A DNA stretch of 64,000 nucleotides from Pedobacter petrophilus (GTDB taxonomy: Bacteria; Bacteroidota; Bacteroidia; Sphingobacteriales; Sphingobacteriaceae). Within the stretch, counting starts at the first letter, position 1. The number at the start of each line of letters is the position of its first letter. The DNA is taken from the NCBI RefSeq assembly GCF_009674725.1, contig NZ_WKKH01000014.1:54421-118420 (forward strand). The letters run 5' to 3'. Made by a program: the position numbers and the translations under genes. The notes beneath the pieces were generated by a model. That model saw nothing but the letters and a program-made list of their open reading frames with translations. It was not told where the DNA came from and did no database searches. Shown here piece after piece: positions 1 to 8,309 of the stretch.

Positions 1-9
1 ACTTTCAAA

Positions 10-40
10 TTGGATATAAAAACTAATTTCTATAAGTTTG
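10..40 (+). promoter_or_regulatory. Promoter of the OmpH-like gene
   Basis: TTG at 10-12, 20 bp, then TAAGTTTG at 33-40, which matches the Bacteroidota -33/-7 consensus (TTG, TAnnTTTG). Transcription would begin near 46, about 15 nt before the ATG at 61. Confidence 0.6.
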
Positions 41-60
41 CTAAAATTTATTAAACAATA

Positions 61-660
61 ATGGAAAGAAAAACCTTTAAAACCTTTGGTTTATTTGCTA
101 CTGCTGCTTTAATCACAGCATTTTCCGCATGCCAAAACAAAGACGCTAAAACAACTGAAACTAAAAAGACAGATAGCACAACTGCGGCAGTTTCTGTTAA
201 TGAAAAAATAGTATTTGTTAATCAAGATTCATTATTGAATAAATATGAGTATTACAAAGATTTGAGAACCAAATTCGAAACTAAAACTAAAAATGCTCAG
301 GCAGATTTACAATCGAAACAACAAGCTTATCAACGCGAAGTAACTCAATATCAACAATCTGCGGGTACACTTTCTGCAGATCAGCGCAAAACTACTGAAG
401 AACGTTTGGGTAGAAAAGGTCAGGAATTACAAGCTTACCAACAAAATGCTGGTGGTGCTTTACAAAATGAGCAGGCTGTAGAAACTGAGAAACTGTACGA
501 TAAAGTAGCTGGTTATTTAAAAACATATTCAAAAGAAAAAGGCTATAAAATGGTTTTAACTTTCTCTAAAGGCAACAGTGCAATTCTTTTCGCTGATGAG
601 AGTTTAGACATTACGTCTGAAGTGATTAAAGGCTTAAACGCAGAATACTCAAAAAAATAG
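61..660 (+). CDS. OmpH/Skp-like periplasmic chaperone, lipoprotein form
   Basis: A 199-residue protein with a lipobox ending in FSAC (Cys24), so it should be lipidated rather than released by signal peptidase I as classic Skp is. A short Thr/Lys-rich linker follows, then a VFVNQDSLL-type strand and a Gln-rich coiled coil (about residues 60-140), and a C-terminal strand region, the usual OmpH/Skp layout. Skp proteins hold unfolded outer-membrane proteins in the periplasm; the lipid anchor suggests a membrane-tethered version. It has its own promoter and terminator, so it is monocistronic. The family call is good; the exact client role is inferred. Confidence 0.8.
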   Translation: MERKTFKTFGLFATAALITAFSACQNKDAKTTETKKTDSTTAAVSVNEKIVFVNQDSLLNKYEYYKDLRTKFETKTKNAQADLQSKQQAYQREVTQYQQSAGTLSADQRKTTEERLGRKGQELQAYQQNAGGALQNEQAVETEKLYDKVAGYLKTYSKEKGYKMVLTFSKGNSAILFADESLDITSEVIKGLNAEYSKK

Positions 661-681
661 TTTGTAAAACAAATACTTTCA

Positions 682-711
682 ATGCTCCGATTTAATCGGG
701 GCATTTTTTTT
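682..711 (+). terminator. Intrinsic terminator after the OmpH-like gene
   Basis: The arms ATGCTCCGATT and AATCGGGGCAT meet almost without a loop and are followed by eight T. It lies 22 bp after the stop codon at 660. Confidence 0.85.
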
Positions 712-725
712 GCTTAAATTTTTAG

Positions 726-1208
726 ATGGAGAATGAAAAACAACACGAAGAATTTATGAAGATGGCTATTGCGCTATCCGTAAAAAATGTAAGCGAAAAT
801 ATTGGAGGTCCGTTTGGTGCCGTAGTGGTCAAAGATGGGAACTTGGTAGCCGGGTCGGCAAATAAAGTCACTTCAACCAACGATCCGACAGCGCATGCAG
901 AAGTTTCGGCAATCAGGCTGGCCTGTACCAAACTGAATACTTTCGACTTAACCGGTTGCGTAATTTACACAAGCTGCGAACCCTGCCCAATGTGTTTAGC
1001 CGCCATTTACTGGGCCAGAATTGGCACCATTTATTATGCAAATACGAAGGTAGATGCCGAAAATATTGGCTTCAGTGATAAATTCATTTATGATGAAATA
1101 GACAAACCGATGGAGAAACGAAGTTTGCCGGTGGTGCAAATGTTGAGAAACGAAGCTCTTGAAGCCTTTAACCTTTGGGAAACTTCCCCGCTTAGACTTG
1201 AATATTAA
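726..1208 (+). CDS. guaD: Guanine deaminase (cytidine deaminase fold)
   Basis: A 160-residue zinc deaminase that should convert guanine to xanthine and ammonia in purine salvage. The zinc site is complete: TAHAEV with His57 and catalytic Glu59, and EPCPMC with Cys87 and Cys90. It resembles the small Bacillus-type GuaD more than tRNA deaminase TadA: it shares GGPFGAVVVKDG, the ENIGFSDKFIYDEIDKP-type segment and a C-terminus ending in an aromatic residue (LEY), which closes the active site in that family. Transcription start is unclear; no TAnnTTTG element sits just upstream. It may be co-transcribed with the EcsC-like gene 54 bp downstream. Confidence 0.85.
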   Translation: MENEKQHEEFMKMAIALSVKNVSENIGGPFGAVVVKDGNLVAGSANKVTSTNDPTAHAEVSAIRLACTKLNTFDLTGCVIYTSCEPCPMCLAAIYWARIGTIYYANTKVDAENIGFSDKFIYDEIDKPMEKRSLPVVQMLRNEALEAFNLWETSPLRLEY

Positions 1209-1262
1209 GATCTCTTTGAAACAATTGAAGCCTATCAAACGTCTCAGTATAAACGAAGCGGC

Positions 1263-2036
1263 ATGACTTACGAGCAAAAAATTACCAATGAACTGGACTT
1301 CTGGAAGTTTAAAACTTTACAAAAGTCTTCTCTTTTTAGCAAAGTTACCGACAGCGTTCAAAAAAAGATCAATAGCTATATTCCGGACAAAATTCACAAT
1401 GCCATCACTACAGCCATAAAACAAATGGTTAAAGCGGTTTTGTTTGGATCAACGTTTACAACCGCTAAACCTATTTTAGATTTAACACTGATGCACCGGG
1501 AGGCATTAGTTAAACAAAAGATAGATACTTATAAAAAAACCGGAGCTGCAGAGGGCGGAATTACTGGCGCAGGCGGATTTTTAATGAGCCTGGCCGATTT
1601 CCCGCTATTGCTCGGAATTAAAATGAAAATGCTTTTTGATGTTGCCGCCGTTTATGGTTATGATGTGAAAGATTACCGTGAACGCCTTTACATTCTTCAC
1701 ATTTTTCAACTGGCTTTTTCCAGTAAAGAAGAAAGTAAAAACATTTATTTGAAAATGCAAAATTGGGATGAGCTTGCCCATAAGTTGCCCACAAATATCG
1801 ATGAATTTGACTGGTTAACTTTTCAACAGCAGTATCGCGACTATATTGACCTGGCAAAACTGGCGCAAATGGTACCATTTATTGGTGCTGCCGTTGGTGC
1901 CGTAGCAAACTATAAACTCATCGAAAAATTAGGGAAAACAGCCATGATGAGTTACCGCATGCGTTATTTTAGTCTTCAGTCTGTAGTCCTCAGTCAGGGG
2001 TCGACCCACGACTTCCGACTCAAGACTAAGGACTAA
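1263..2036 (+). CDS. EcsC family protein
   Basis: A 257-residue protein of the EcsC family, named after a Bacillus ABC-transporter operon gene; its biochemical role is unknown. Visible features are a Gly-rich segment GAAEGGITGAGGFL followed by a hydrophobic helix, and a second Gly/Ala-rich stretch VPFIGAAVGAVANY near the C-terminus. Oddly, the last 20 or so residues (after MRYFS) and the stop codon are encoded by an imperfect palindromic repeat of AGTC-type words at 1973-2036. The native C-terminus was therefore probably replaced or extended by an intergenic repeat. Confidence 0.75.
   Translation: MTYEQKITNELDFWKFKTLQKSSLFSKVTDSVQKKINSYIPDKIHNAITTAIKQMVKAVLFGSTFTTAKPILDLTLMHREALVKQKIDTYKKTGAAEGGITGAGGFLMSLADFPLLLGIKMKMLFDVAAVYGYDVKDYRERLYILHIFQLAFSSKEESKNIYLKMQNWDELAHKLPTNIDEFDWLTFQQQYRDYIDLAKLAQMVPFIGAAVGAVANYKLIEKLGKTAMMSYRMRYFSLQSVVLSQGSTHDFRLKTKD
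1973..2036. repeat. Imperfect palindromic word repeat (AGTC type) inside the EcsC 3' end
   Basis: The left arm is built of AGTCTTCAGTCTGTAGTCC-like words and the right arm of GACT/AAGACTAAGGACT words, so the two arms are roughly reverse complements around a short centre. It is read in frame as the last residues of the EcsC-like protein. Confidence 0.65.
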
Positions 2037-2438
2037 TTAATCTTCCTCCTCAAACATTCCACCAATTAAATCATCAGTTTCACGCCTGTCTTTTTTAGTC
2101 GGGCGACCCGTACCACGGTCACGTTTTAAACTCGGCGCATGGAAAGCAGATTTAAATGCATGCGTTTCTTCAACAGGAGTTAAATCTTTATATTTTGTTA
2201 ATGCCGTTGGTGAATCTGTTCTGTTATAAGAAAAATCAACTACTTCGATTACTTTTTTCTCTATCCCTTTGGATACCTGATAAATATCACCAATTTTCAC
2301 GATGGATGACGGCTTGATATTCTGACCTTTCAACTTCACCCGACCTGCTTTACAGGCATCCGTTGCCAGACTTCTGGTTTTAAACAACCTGATTGCCCAC
2401 AAATATTTATCAATCCTTAGTTTTTCTGTCTCCGCCAT
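2037..2438 (-). CDS. S4-domain RNA-binding protein, Hsp15-like
   Basis: A 133-residue protein with an N-terminal S4 domain (IDKYLWAIRLFKTRSLA, then AGRVKLKGQ) and a basic tail rich in Lys, Arg and Asp. This is the layout of Hsp15/HslR, which in E. coli binds 50S subunits carrying stalled peptidyl-tRNA. It is convergent with the EcsC-like gene and their stop codons are adjacent, leaving no terminator space. The S4 fold is certain; the ribosome-rescue role is by family. Confidence 0.8.
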   Translation of the reverse strand: MAETEKLRIDKYLWAIRLFKTRSLATDACKAGRVKLKGQNIKPSSIVKIGDIYQVSKGIEKKVIEVVDFSYNRTDSPTALTKYKDLTPVEETHAFKSAFHAPSLKRDRGTGRPTKKDRRETDDLIGGMFEEED

Positions 2439-2575
2439 AATGTTTTTTAGTTGATTGGCTTTTTAGTTGTTTAGCAACCATAGTCCAAATATCTAAAATC
2501 TAAAAAACCAAAGTTAAGCAACCAAAGTCTAAAAAACCAAACACCTAAAAATCTAAAAAACCAAAAATTTTAAGT
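2435..2575. repeat. Low-complexity word repeat (CTAAAAAACCAAA type)
   Basis: The spacer between two divergent genes is filled with variants of CTAAAAAACCAAA and its complement (GGCTTTTTAGTTGTTTAG near 2456), so it can fold as a long, imperfect hairpin. It has the same construction as the other word repeats in this window, with a different word. Confidence 0.6.
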
Positions 2576-2601
2576 TATTTTGCGTAAAATTTAAAAACAT
2601 C

Positions 2602-3420
2602 ATGTATTCAGATTTAAAGAAATTAATTGAAGCCGCTTGGGAAGATAGAACCCTTTTAAAGTATAGCAACTATTGCGAAGCCATTGAAACCGTAATTCAA
2701 GGATTAGATAAAGGTGAAATTCGCGTTGCTGAACCAGTTTTAAATTCCTGGGGCATTAATGAGTGGGTAAAAAAAGCTGTTATTTTATATTTCCCGATTC
2801 GTGAGATGAAAGAAATTAAAAGCGGTCCTTTTGTTTACCACGATAAAATGGATTTAAAAACAGACTATAAAGCAACTGGTGTTCGTGTTGTGCCGATGGC
2901 AAGCGCGCGTTATGGAGCATTTTTAGCAAAAGGTGTGATCATGATGCCATCTTACGTAAACATTGGTGCTTATGTTGATGAAGGCACAATGGTTGATACC
3001 TGGGCTACCGTTGGATCATGTGCGCAGATCGGAAAACGTGTTCACTTAAGCGGTGGCGTAGGCATCGGCGGCGTGTTGGAGCCTATTCAGGCGGCACCTG
3101 TAATTATTGAAGATGATGCTTTTTTAGGTTCAAGAGTAATCGTTGTTGAAGGTGTAAAAGTAGAAAGAGAAGCTGTTCTGGGCGCTAATGTAGTGTTAAC
3201 AGCATCAACTAAAATTATCGATGTTACTGGCCCAACCCCTATCGAATACAAAGGTGTTGTTCCAGCCCGTTCAGTAGTAATCCCAGGTAGCTATACGAAA
3301 AAATATCCTGCCGGCGAATACCAGGTTCCATGTGCACTAATTATTGGCAAACGTAAAGAAAGCACAGATAAGAAAACTTCACTTAACAATGCGTTGAGAG
3401 AAAATAATGTAGCTGTTTAA
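2602..3420 (+). CDS. dapD: Tetrahydrodipicolinate N-succinyltransferase
   Basis: A 272-residue enzyme of lysine and meso-diaminopimelate synthesis that succinylates tetrahydrodipicolinate with succinyl-CoA. Length and sequence match DapD: an N-terminal helical domain, then a left-handed beta-helix built of hexapeptide repeats (about residues 100-230) with SYVNIGAYVDEGTMVDTWATVGS-type turns and the GGVGIGGVLEP loop. The product feeds peptidoglycan cross-links. A TTATTTTG element at 2575-2582 (7 of 8 matches to TAnnTTTG) may be its -7 box. The gene just downstream is a glycosyltransferase with an odd N-terminus. Confidence 0.95.
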   Translation: MYSDLKKLIEAAWEDRTLLKYSNYCEAIETVIQGLDKGEIRVAEPVLNSWGINEWVKKAVILYFPIREMKEIKSGPFVYHDKMDLKTDYKATGVRVVPMASARYGAFLAKGVIMMPSYVNIGAYVDEGTMVDTWATVGSCAQIGKRVHLSGGVGIGGVLEPIQAAPVIIEDDAFLGSRVIVVEGVKVEREAVLGANVVLTASTKIIDVTGPTPIEYKGVVPARSVVIPGSYTKKYPAGEYQVPCALIIGKRKESTDKKTSLNNALRENNVAV

Positions 3421-3530
3421 GCTAAAAGCATAAAGGTGAAAGCTGAAAGCGCTATAAAAAATTTAAAAGCCGAAAGCACTGAACTTGAGCAATCAAGCTT
3501 TGGTCTTTCGGCTTTAAGCTTTCCGCTCCG
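3421..3530. repeat. Imperfect palindromic word repeat (AAAGCTGAAAGC type) at the glycosyltransferase start
   Basis: AAAGCTGAAAGC-type words at 3432-3452 and a perfect 11-bp inverted repeat AAAGCCGAAAG (3466-3476) / CTTTCGGCTTT (3505-3515). It carries the GTG start and about 28 codons of the following gene. Confidence 0.7.
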
Positions 3531-4641
3531 GATTGGTTTTGATGGCAAACGTGCCGCAAATAATTTAACAGGCTTAGGTAATTACAGCCGGTCGTTAATA
3601 ATGACATTATCCGGGCAGTTTCCTGATAATCAATACTTTGTTTATTCGTCAAAAGTAAAAAGTGCGAAACAGATTGATTCATTTTTTGAAAAGGATAATA
3701 TTACCTTAAAGCTACCGAAAGATGGGGCCTTTCTTTGGAGAACTTTAAATATCCTGAAAGATCTGGGTCGAGATCAGGTACAGGTTTTTCATGGTTTAAG
3801 TCATGAAATTCCTTTTGCCATTCAGCATACCAAAATCAAGTCTATAGTAACCATTCACGATCTGATATTCCTTCGCTTTCCGGAATATTATCAATTCATC
3901 GATCGTAAACTCTACGAATGGAAAAGCAAATCAGCCTGCAAAAGAGCCGACAAAATCATCGCGATCAGCGAAAAAACGAAAGCTGATATTGTAGAATTTT
4001 ACGGAACTGATCCTGATAAAATTGAAGTAATTTATCAAAGTTGCGATGATAGCTTTAAAAATGCATTGCCCCAGCAAAGCTTAAAACGGATTAAACTTAC
4101 TTATAACCTTCCTGATAAGTACATCTTGAATGTAGGCACAATCGAAAAGCGTAAAAACCTGAAGGTGATTATCCAGGCGCTCAAAAATGTTGATGAAGAA
4201 TATAAGCTTGTAGTAATTGGAAAACAAACCTCTTACTTTAAGGAAGTAGAAAAAGAAATGGAAAAGTTGGGATTAAGCAATCGTGTCATTTTTCTAAAAA
4301 ATATTCCTTTTGCAGATTTACCTGGCATTTATCAAATGGCCAGTCTTTTTGTTTATCCATCATTTTATGAGGGCTTTGGGATTCCTGTTATTGAAGCTTT
4401 ATATTCAGGAACACCTGTAATTGCTGCCACAGGCTCATGCTTAGAAGAAGCCGGAGGACCATATAGCATCTATATTTCCCCAACCGACGTAAGCAGTTTA
4501 TCCTACCAGATAAATCACGTGTTGAGTAATCCATCACTTCAAAAAGAGATGAAAGAAAAAGGGCTGGAATTTGTTCAAAAATTCAACAGCCCTAATGTTA
4601 CGCAGCAATTGATGGATTGCTATAAAAATGTGTTAAGCTAA
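3436..4641 (+). CDS. Family 4 glycosyltransferase
   Basis: A GT-B fold glycosyltransferase. The core begins at LRIGFDGKRAANNLTGLGNY and ends with the GT4 donor-site motif YPSFYEGFGIPVIEALYSG (the E-x7-E pair), so it should use a nucleotide-sugar to extend a surface or secreted glycan; donor and acceptor are unknown. The first 32 residues (rich in KAES and LSAL) are encoded by a palindromic word repeat, and there is no ATG, GTG or TTG between that repeat and the conserved core. So either the GTG at 3436 is real and the repeat supplied a new N-terminus, or a non-standard start is used. Confidence 0.85.
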   Translation: MKAESAIKNLKAESTELEQSSFGLSALSFPLRIGFDGKRAANNLTGLGNYSRSLIMTLSGQFPDNQYFVYSSKVKSAKQIDSFFEKDNITLKLPKDGAFLWRTLNILKDLGRDQVQVFHGLSHEIPFAIQHTKIKSIVTIHDLIFLRFPEYYQFIDRKLYEWKSKSACKRADKIIAISEKTKADIVEFYGTDPDKIEVIYQSCDDSFKNALPQQSLKRIKLTYNLPDKYILNVGTIEKRKNLKVIIQALKNVDEEYKLVVIGKQTSYFKEVEKEMEKLGLSNRVIFLKNIPFADLPGIYQMASLFVYPSFYEGFGIPVIEALYSGTPVIAATGSCLEEAGGPYSIYISPTDVSSLSYQINHVLSNPSLQKEMKEKGLEFVQKFNSPNVTQQLMDCYKNVLS

Positions 4642-4644
4642 TTA

Positions 4645-5193
4645 TTACTTAGCTGCTAAAGCATTTGGAGGATATTGCGCTAAAATCTCTCTAACACCAG
4701 TGTAAAGGCGCTCTTCTCTTTTCTTTAAATTATCTAGATTGAAACCGCTTCCTCTGCCATGCCAGAATAATTCTTTTTTTGCCGGATCAAGGAAATCAAT
4801 AATAATGGTTCCTTCAATATACTGATTTACATAATTGCCGCCGCCCCAGAATGGAGAACCCCATCCACCACGCCAGCCCCAGCCACCGTAGTAACCAGGT
4901 CCGTAGATATCAGTCTTCTCTCTGGCCACAACTACTAAATTAACCAGCATATCTGGTCTTTCTGATTTAGTAAAGCCCTTGGCATTCATTTCAGCTTCAA
5001 CGGCTGCCACCAAACGTCTTTTGTCCAGATTATTTAATTTAACTCTCGCAAGTCCTTTATCGTAAAAATTGTAAGTTTTGTAACGATTAAAGTCTGCATT
5101 TTTATCGAAATCAGATGCCGTGCGGAGACTCGAACATCCTGCTAATGCGATTACAGTTGTAAGCAGCATTAATAAGTTTTTAACTGTTTTCAT
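4645..5193 (-). CDS. DUF4136 lipoprotein
   Basis: A 182-residue predicted lipoprotein: signal peptide ending ALAGC (Cys20), then SDFDKNADFNRYKTYNF, the start typical of DUF4136, and a Trp/Gly-rich middle (YYGGWGWRGGWGSPFWGGG) before a beta-rich C-terminus ending in REILAQYPP. DUF4136 proteins are small envelope lipoproteins of unknown function. Its stop codon lies 3 bp from the stop of the convergent glycosyltransferase gene. Confidence 0.8.
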   Translation of the reverse strand: MKTVKNLLMLLTTVIALAGCSSLRTASDFDKNADFNRYKTYNFYDKGLARVKLNNLDKRRLVAAVEAEMNAKGFTKSERPDMLVNLVVVAREKTDIYGPGYYGGWGWRGGWGSPFWGGGNYVNQYIEGTIIIDFLDPAKKELFWHGRGSGFNLDNLKKREERLYTGVREILAQYPPNALAAK

Positions 5194-5375
5194 TGTGTGT
5201 TGTTTTATTTAAATAACCGATAATAAAAATAACAAAATTTAATCTCAAATTCTTAAGAAACATGTAATTTTTACAATCAAATTGTTTGGATAGAACGTGT
5301 TATGAAACAGAAAGTTTTACCGCAAATGTTAAATATTTTGAGAATAGTGAAGATTTAACATTTCAACTAAAAAAT

Positions 5376-5383
5376 TACCTTTG
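5376..5383 (+). promoter_or_regulatory. -7 element just before the threonylcarbamoyl-AMP synthase start
   Basis: A perfect TAnnTTTG (TACCTTTG) ends 3 bp before the ATG at 5387; no convincing -33 TTG is visible at 18-21 bp upstream. If used, the transcript would be leaderless or nearly so. Confidence 0.4.
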
Positions 5384-5386
5384 TAT

Positions 5387-5953
5387 ATGCTAAGAGAGGA
5401 AATTAATAAAGCTTTAGAGGTACTGAAAAGTGGTGGTGTAATCCTTTACCCCACAGATACCATTTGGGGTTTGGGCTGCGATGCCACACAGGCAGATGCT
5501 GTAGATAAATTGCTGAAAATTAAAAACCGCCCCGCTGAAAAAAGCCTGATTATTTTGTTAGATGTAGACAGCAAAATCCAAAGCTATATCAATGAAGTTC
5601 CCGAGGTGGCTTATGACTTAATTGAATATGCAGAAAATCCGTTAACCATTGTTTTTCCCGGCGCTAAAAACCTGGCACCAAATGTGATCAATGCGGATGG
5701 AAGTGTGGGCATCAGAATTGTTAAACACGATTTCTGTACGCCGCTCATTCAGCGCTTCCGTAAGCCTATCGTTTCTACCTCTGCAAATTTAAGTGGCCAG
5801 CCATCTCCAAAGTTCTTTGACGATATTGATCCGGAAATTCTTGAACTTGTAGATCTTGTGGTTGATTTTGAGCAGGAAAACCGAAACATCAAAAAACCAT
5901 CTACAATTATGAAACTCTCCCCGGGAGGACAATTTGAATTTATCCGCCGATAA
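5387..5953 (+). CDS. tsaC: L-threonylcarbamoyladenylate synthase (YrdC/Sua5 type)
   Basis: A 188-residue single-domain YrdC protein that makes threonylcarbamoyl-AMP from threonine, bicarbonate and ATP, the first step of tRNA t6A37 synthesis. Signatures are GGVILYPTDTIWGLGCDA near the N-terminus, KNRPAEKSLIIL, and PIVSTSANLSGQPSP near the C-terminus; the basic KR/K and ST-SAN motifs bind the triphosphate. I chose the ATG at 5387 over a TTG two codons upstream because homologues start MLREEI and the TTG lies within the -7 element. It is followed by the CCA-adding enzyme and, further on, miaA, so three tRNA-maturation genes lie close together. Confidence 0.9.
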   Translation: MLREEINKALEVLKSGGVILYPTDTIWGLGCDATQADAVDKLLKIKNRPAEKSLIILLDVDSKIQSYINEVPEVAYDLIEYAENPLTIVFPGAKNLAPNVINADGSVGIRIVKHDFCTPLIQRFRKPIVSTSANLSGQPSPKFFDDIDPEILELVDLVVDFEQENRNIKKPSTIMKLSPGGQFEFIRR

Positions 5954-5991
5954 TCTCCGGCTTATCGGCCGCCTATTCCAGCCAAAACCCT

Positions 5992-6020
5992 TTGCGCACC
6001 AAATGTTTTTAGTAATTTCG
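5992..6020 (+). promoter_or_regulatory. Promoter of the CCA-adding enzyme gene
   Basis: TTG at 5992-5994, 18 bp, then TAATTTCG at 6013-6020 (7 of 8 matches). The expected start near 6026 supports the ATG at 6040 rather than the upstream TTG at 6028. Confidence 0.45.
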
Positions 6021-6039
6021 GCCATTATTGCCTTTATAT

Positions 6040-7494
6040 ATGGAATCTAATTTAAGCGATGGAAGTGAGTGGTCCTCTTCAATGGATTTAAGCGTTCATC
6101 TGAAAAATCCGATATTTAAAACACTTTCATCTGTAGCAGACCAGCTTAACATAGAAGCCTATGTTATTGGCGGTTTTGTGCGTGATATTTTCCTAAACAG
6201 GTCTTCAAAAGACATCGATGTGGTGGTGGTGGGTAGCGGTATAGCTTATGCAGAGGCCGTTGCAAAGAAATTGAAGACAAAAGTTGCCATCTTTAAAAAT
6301 TTCGGCACTGCCAATATTAAGTACCATGATTTAGAAATAGAATTTGTTGGGGCCCGCAAAGAGTCATATCGTTCAGAATCCCGCAAGCCAATTGTAGAAG
6401 ATGGTACTTTGGAAGACGATCAGCTTCGCCGGGATTTTACCATCAATGCACTGGCAATTAACCTCAATGCCACTCATTTTGGCCAACTGCTGGATCCATT
6501 TAATGGTCTCCTCGACTTAAAAAGCAAATTTATTCGCACCCCGCTAAATCCGGAGGTTACCTTTTCTGACGATCCTTTGCGAATGATGCGGGCAATTCGC
6601 TTTTCATCACAGCTGAATTTTAAAATTGATCCGGCTGCACTTAACGCAATTAAAATGCAGAAGGAACGGATTAGTATTGTTTCCAAAGAGCGGATTACGG
6701 ATGAGATGAACAAAATTATTTTGTCGGCCAAGCCATCTATAGGTTTTAAACATCTTTTTGATACTGGTTTATTATCCATTATCTTCCCTCAAATGGCGCA
6801 GCTTTATAGGGTAGAAATTATTAAGGGGAAAGGACATAAAGATAACTTTTACCATACCTTAGAAGTGTTGGATAATATCTGCATCTACACGGATGATTTA
6901 TGGTTGCGTTGGGCGGCTATTTTACACGATATTGCTAAACCGGCAACCAAACGGTTTGAAGAAGGACATGGCTGGACTTTCCACGGGCACGAAGATAAAG
7001 GTGCGAGAATGGTTCCGAAAATTTTCGCACAGCTCAAATTGCCTTTAAACGAAAAAATGAAGTATGTACAGAAACTGGTTCAGCTTCATTTAAGGCCGAT
7101 TGTTTTGGCTCAGGAAGTGGTTACAGATTCTGCAGTAAGAAGATTGCTTTTTGATGCCGGCGAAGAGATTGATAGTTTAATGCTGCTTTGCAATGCAGAT
7201 GTTACAACTAAAAACGAATACAAAAAAACGAAGTATCGAAACAATTTCGATCTGGTTAAACAGAAGCTGAAAGATGTAGAAGAAAGAGATAAAATCCGCA
7301 ACTGGCAACCTCCTATTACCGGAAACGATATTATGGTAACCTTCGGCCTGGAAGCAGGAAAGGAAGTAGGTATGATAAAAAATGCTATCCGTGAAGCAAT
7401 TCTGGAAGGTGAAATTACCAACGACTATCAGGAAGCATTTGATTTTATGATTAATCAGGCAAAACAAATGGGATTAAATCCTGTTCTTAAATAA
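6040..7494 (+). CDS. cca: CCA tRNA nucleotidyltransferase with HD domain
   Basis: A 484-residue class II nucleotidyltransferase that adds or repairs the 3' CCA of tRNAs. The head domain has [11 protein letters not shown] and KDIDVVVVG (metal-binding Asp pair), then [14 protein letters not shown] and the conserved [16 protein letters not shown]-terminal HD phosphohydrolase domain is present ([11 protein letters not shown], about residue 305), as in many bacterial tRNA nucleotidyltransferases where it trims 2',3'-cyclic phosphates. The poly(A) polymerase alternative is less likely in Bacteroidota. The start at 6040 follows the promoter position. Confidence 0.9.
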   Translation: MESNLSDGSEWSSSMDLSVHLKNPIFKTLSSVADQLNIEAYVIGGFVRDIFLNRSSKDIDVVVVGSGIAYAEAVAKKLKTKVAIFKNFGTANIKYHDLEIEFVGARKESYRSESRKPIVEDGTLEDDQLRRDFTINALAINLNATHFGQLLDPFNGLLDLKSKFIRTPLNPEVTFSDDPLRMMRAIRFSSQLNFKIDPAALNAIKMQKERISIVSKERITDEMNKIILSAKPSIGFKHLFDTGLLSIIFPQMAQLYRVEIIKGKGHKDNFYHTLEVLDNICIYTDDLWLRWAAILHDIAKPATKRFEEGHGWTFHGHEDKGARMVPKIFAQLKLPLNEKMKYVQKLVQLHLRPIVLAQEVVTDSAVRRLLFDAGEEIDSLMLLCNADVTTKNEYKKTKYRNNFDLVKQKLKDVEERDKIRNWQPPITGNDIMVTFGLEAGKEVGMIKNAIREAILEGEITNDYQEAFDFMINQAKQMGLNPVLK

Positions 7495-7544
7495 TTTAAT
7501 TGACCAAACACCACCTGAAGGCATTCTTTTGTGCTAAATGATGT

Positions 7545-7575
7545 TTGTGGTTAATGTAAATTAACTTTATTTTTA
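7545..7575 (+). promoter_or_regulatory. Promoter of the pRiA4b ORF3-like gene
   Basis: TTG at 7545-7547, 20 bp, then TATTTTTA at 7568-7575 (7 of 8 matches to TAnnTTTG); ATG at 7594. Confidence 0.45.
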
Positions 7576-7593
7576 CGGTTCCAAAATACAATA

Positions 7594-8238
7594 ATGGCAA
7601 TTTATAAATTCAGAATTACTTTCGAAGATTTTGATGATGTGGTGAGAGAGATCGACATTAAATCAAACCAAACATTTGAAGACCTGCACAAGGCTATCCA
7701 TAAATCTACAGGCTATAATGCCGAAAAATCTTCTTCTTTTTATGTAAGTACAGACAATTGGCTGAAAGGTGATGAGATTGCCTATCTTCCAAATGAAAGA
7801 AAAAAAGATCGTGTGGTTTTAATGGAGAATTCTAAGTTGAGCGGTTTTATCGAAGATCCGCACCAAAAGTTTTACTACACTTATAATTTTGACCGTCCTT
7901 TCGATTTTCATGTAGAATTAGTGAAAATTGTTTTAGATCCCGATTCAAGCATTGAGTATCCGTTTTTAGCCAAAAGTTCCGGTGAAGCTCCAAAGATTTT
8001 CGAAAAGAATTCAGTAAGTACAGATGATGTTGAAAATGCTCCTGTAGTTGCCGGTGAGTTTGACTTTTTAAACGAATTGAATTTCGTTCCGGAGGATACA
8101 GACGAAATCGAAGCCATGGGCGAAATGGGAATTAATGAAAAAGAACGTGAAGATGATGAAGAATCTGAGGATGATGAGTTCGGAGATGAATTTTCTGACA
8201 ATGATAATTACGATGAAAGTCAAAAAGACGACTATTAA
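7594..8238 (+). CDS. Plasmid pRiA4b ORF-3-like protein
   Basis: A 214-residue protein beginning MAIYKFRITFEDFDDVVREIDI, typical of the pRiA4b ORF-3 (IS1096 passenger-like) fold: beta strands, then an FEDLHKAIHKSTGY helix, then FYVSTDNW. The family is widespread in bacterial chromosomes and its function is unknown. The last 60 residues are extremely acidic (runs of Glu and Asp), so the tail is probably disordered. It has its own promoter and terminator. Nothing nearby suggests a mobile element, despite the family name. Confidence 0.75.
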   Translation: MAIYKFRITFEDFDDVVREIDIKSNQTFEDLHKAIHKSTGYNAEKSSSFYVSTDNWLKGDEIAYLPNERKKDRVVLMENSKLSGFIEDPHQKFYYTYNFDRPFDFHVELVKIVLDPDSSIEYPFLAKSSGEAPKIFEKNSVSTDDVENAPVVAGEFDFLNELNFVPEDTDEIEAMGEMGINEKEREDDEESEDDEFGDEFSDNDNYDESQKDDY

Positions 8239-8261
8239 TCAAGACTAAAATACAAACAGAA

Positions 8262-8287
8262 AGTCAGATGGAAACGTCTGACTTTTT
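8262..8287 (+). terminator. Intrinsic terminator
   Basis: AGTCAGA / TCTGACT arms with an 8-nt loop, then five T; 24 bp after the stop at 8238. Confidence 0.8.
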
Positions 8288-8309
8288 GCTTTAAACTAAA
8301 TAACAAATA

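Noticed and set aside
7594..8238. Transposon passenger (family name from IS1096)
   Set aside because: No inverted repeats or transposase are close; the family is chromosomal in many bacteria.
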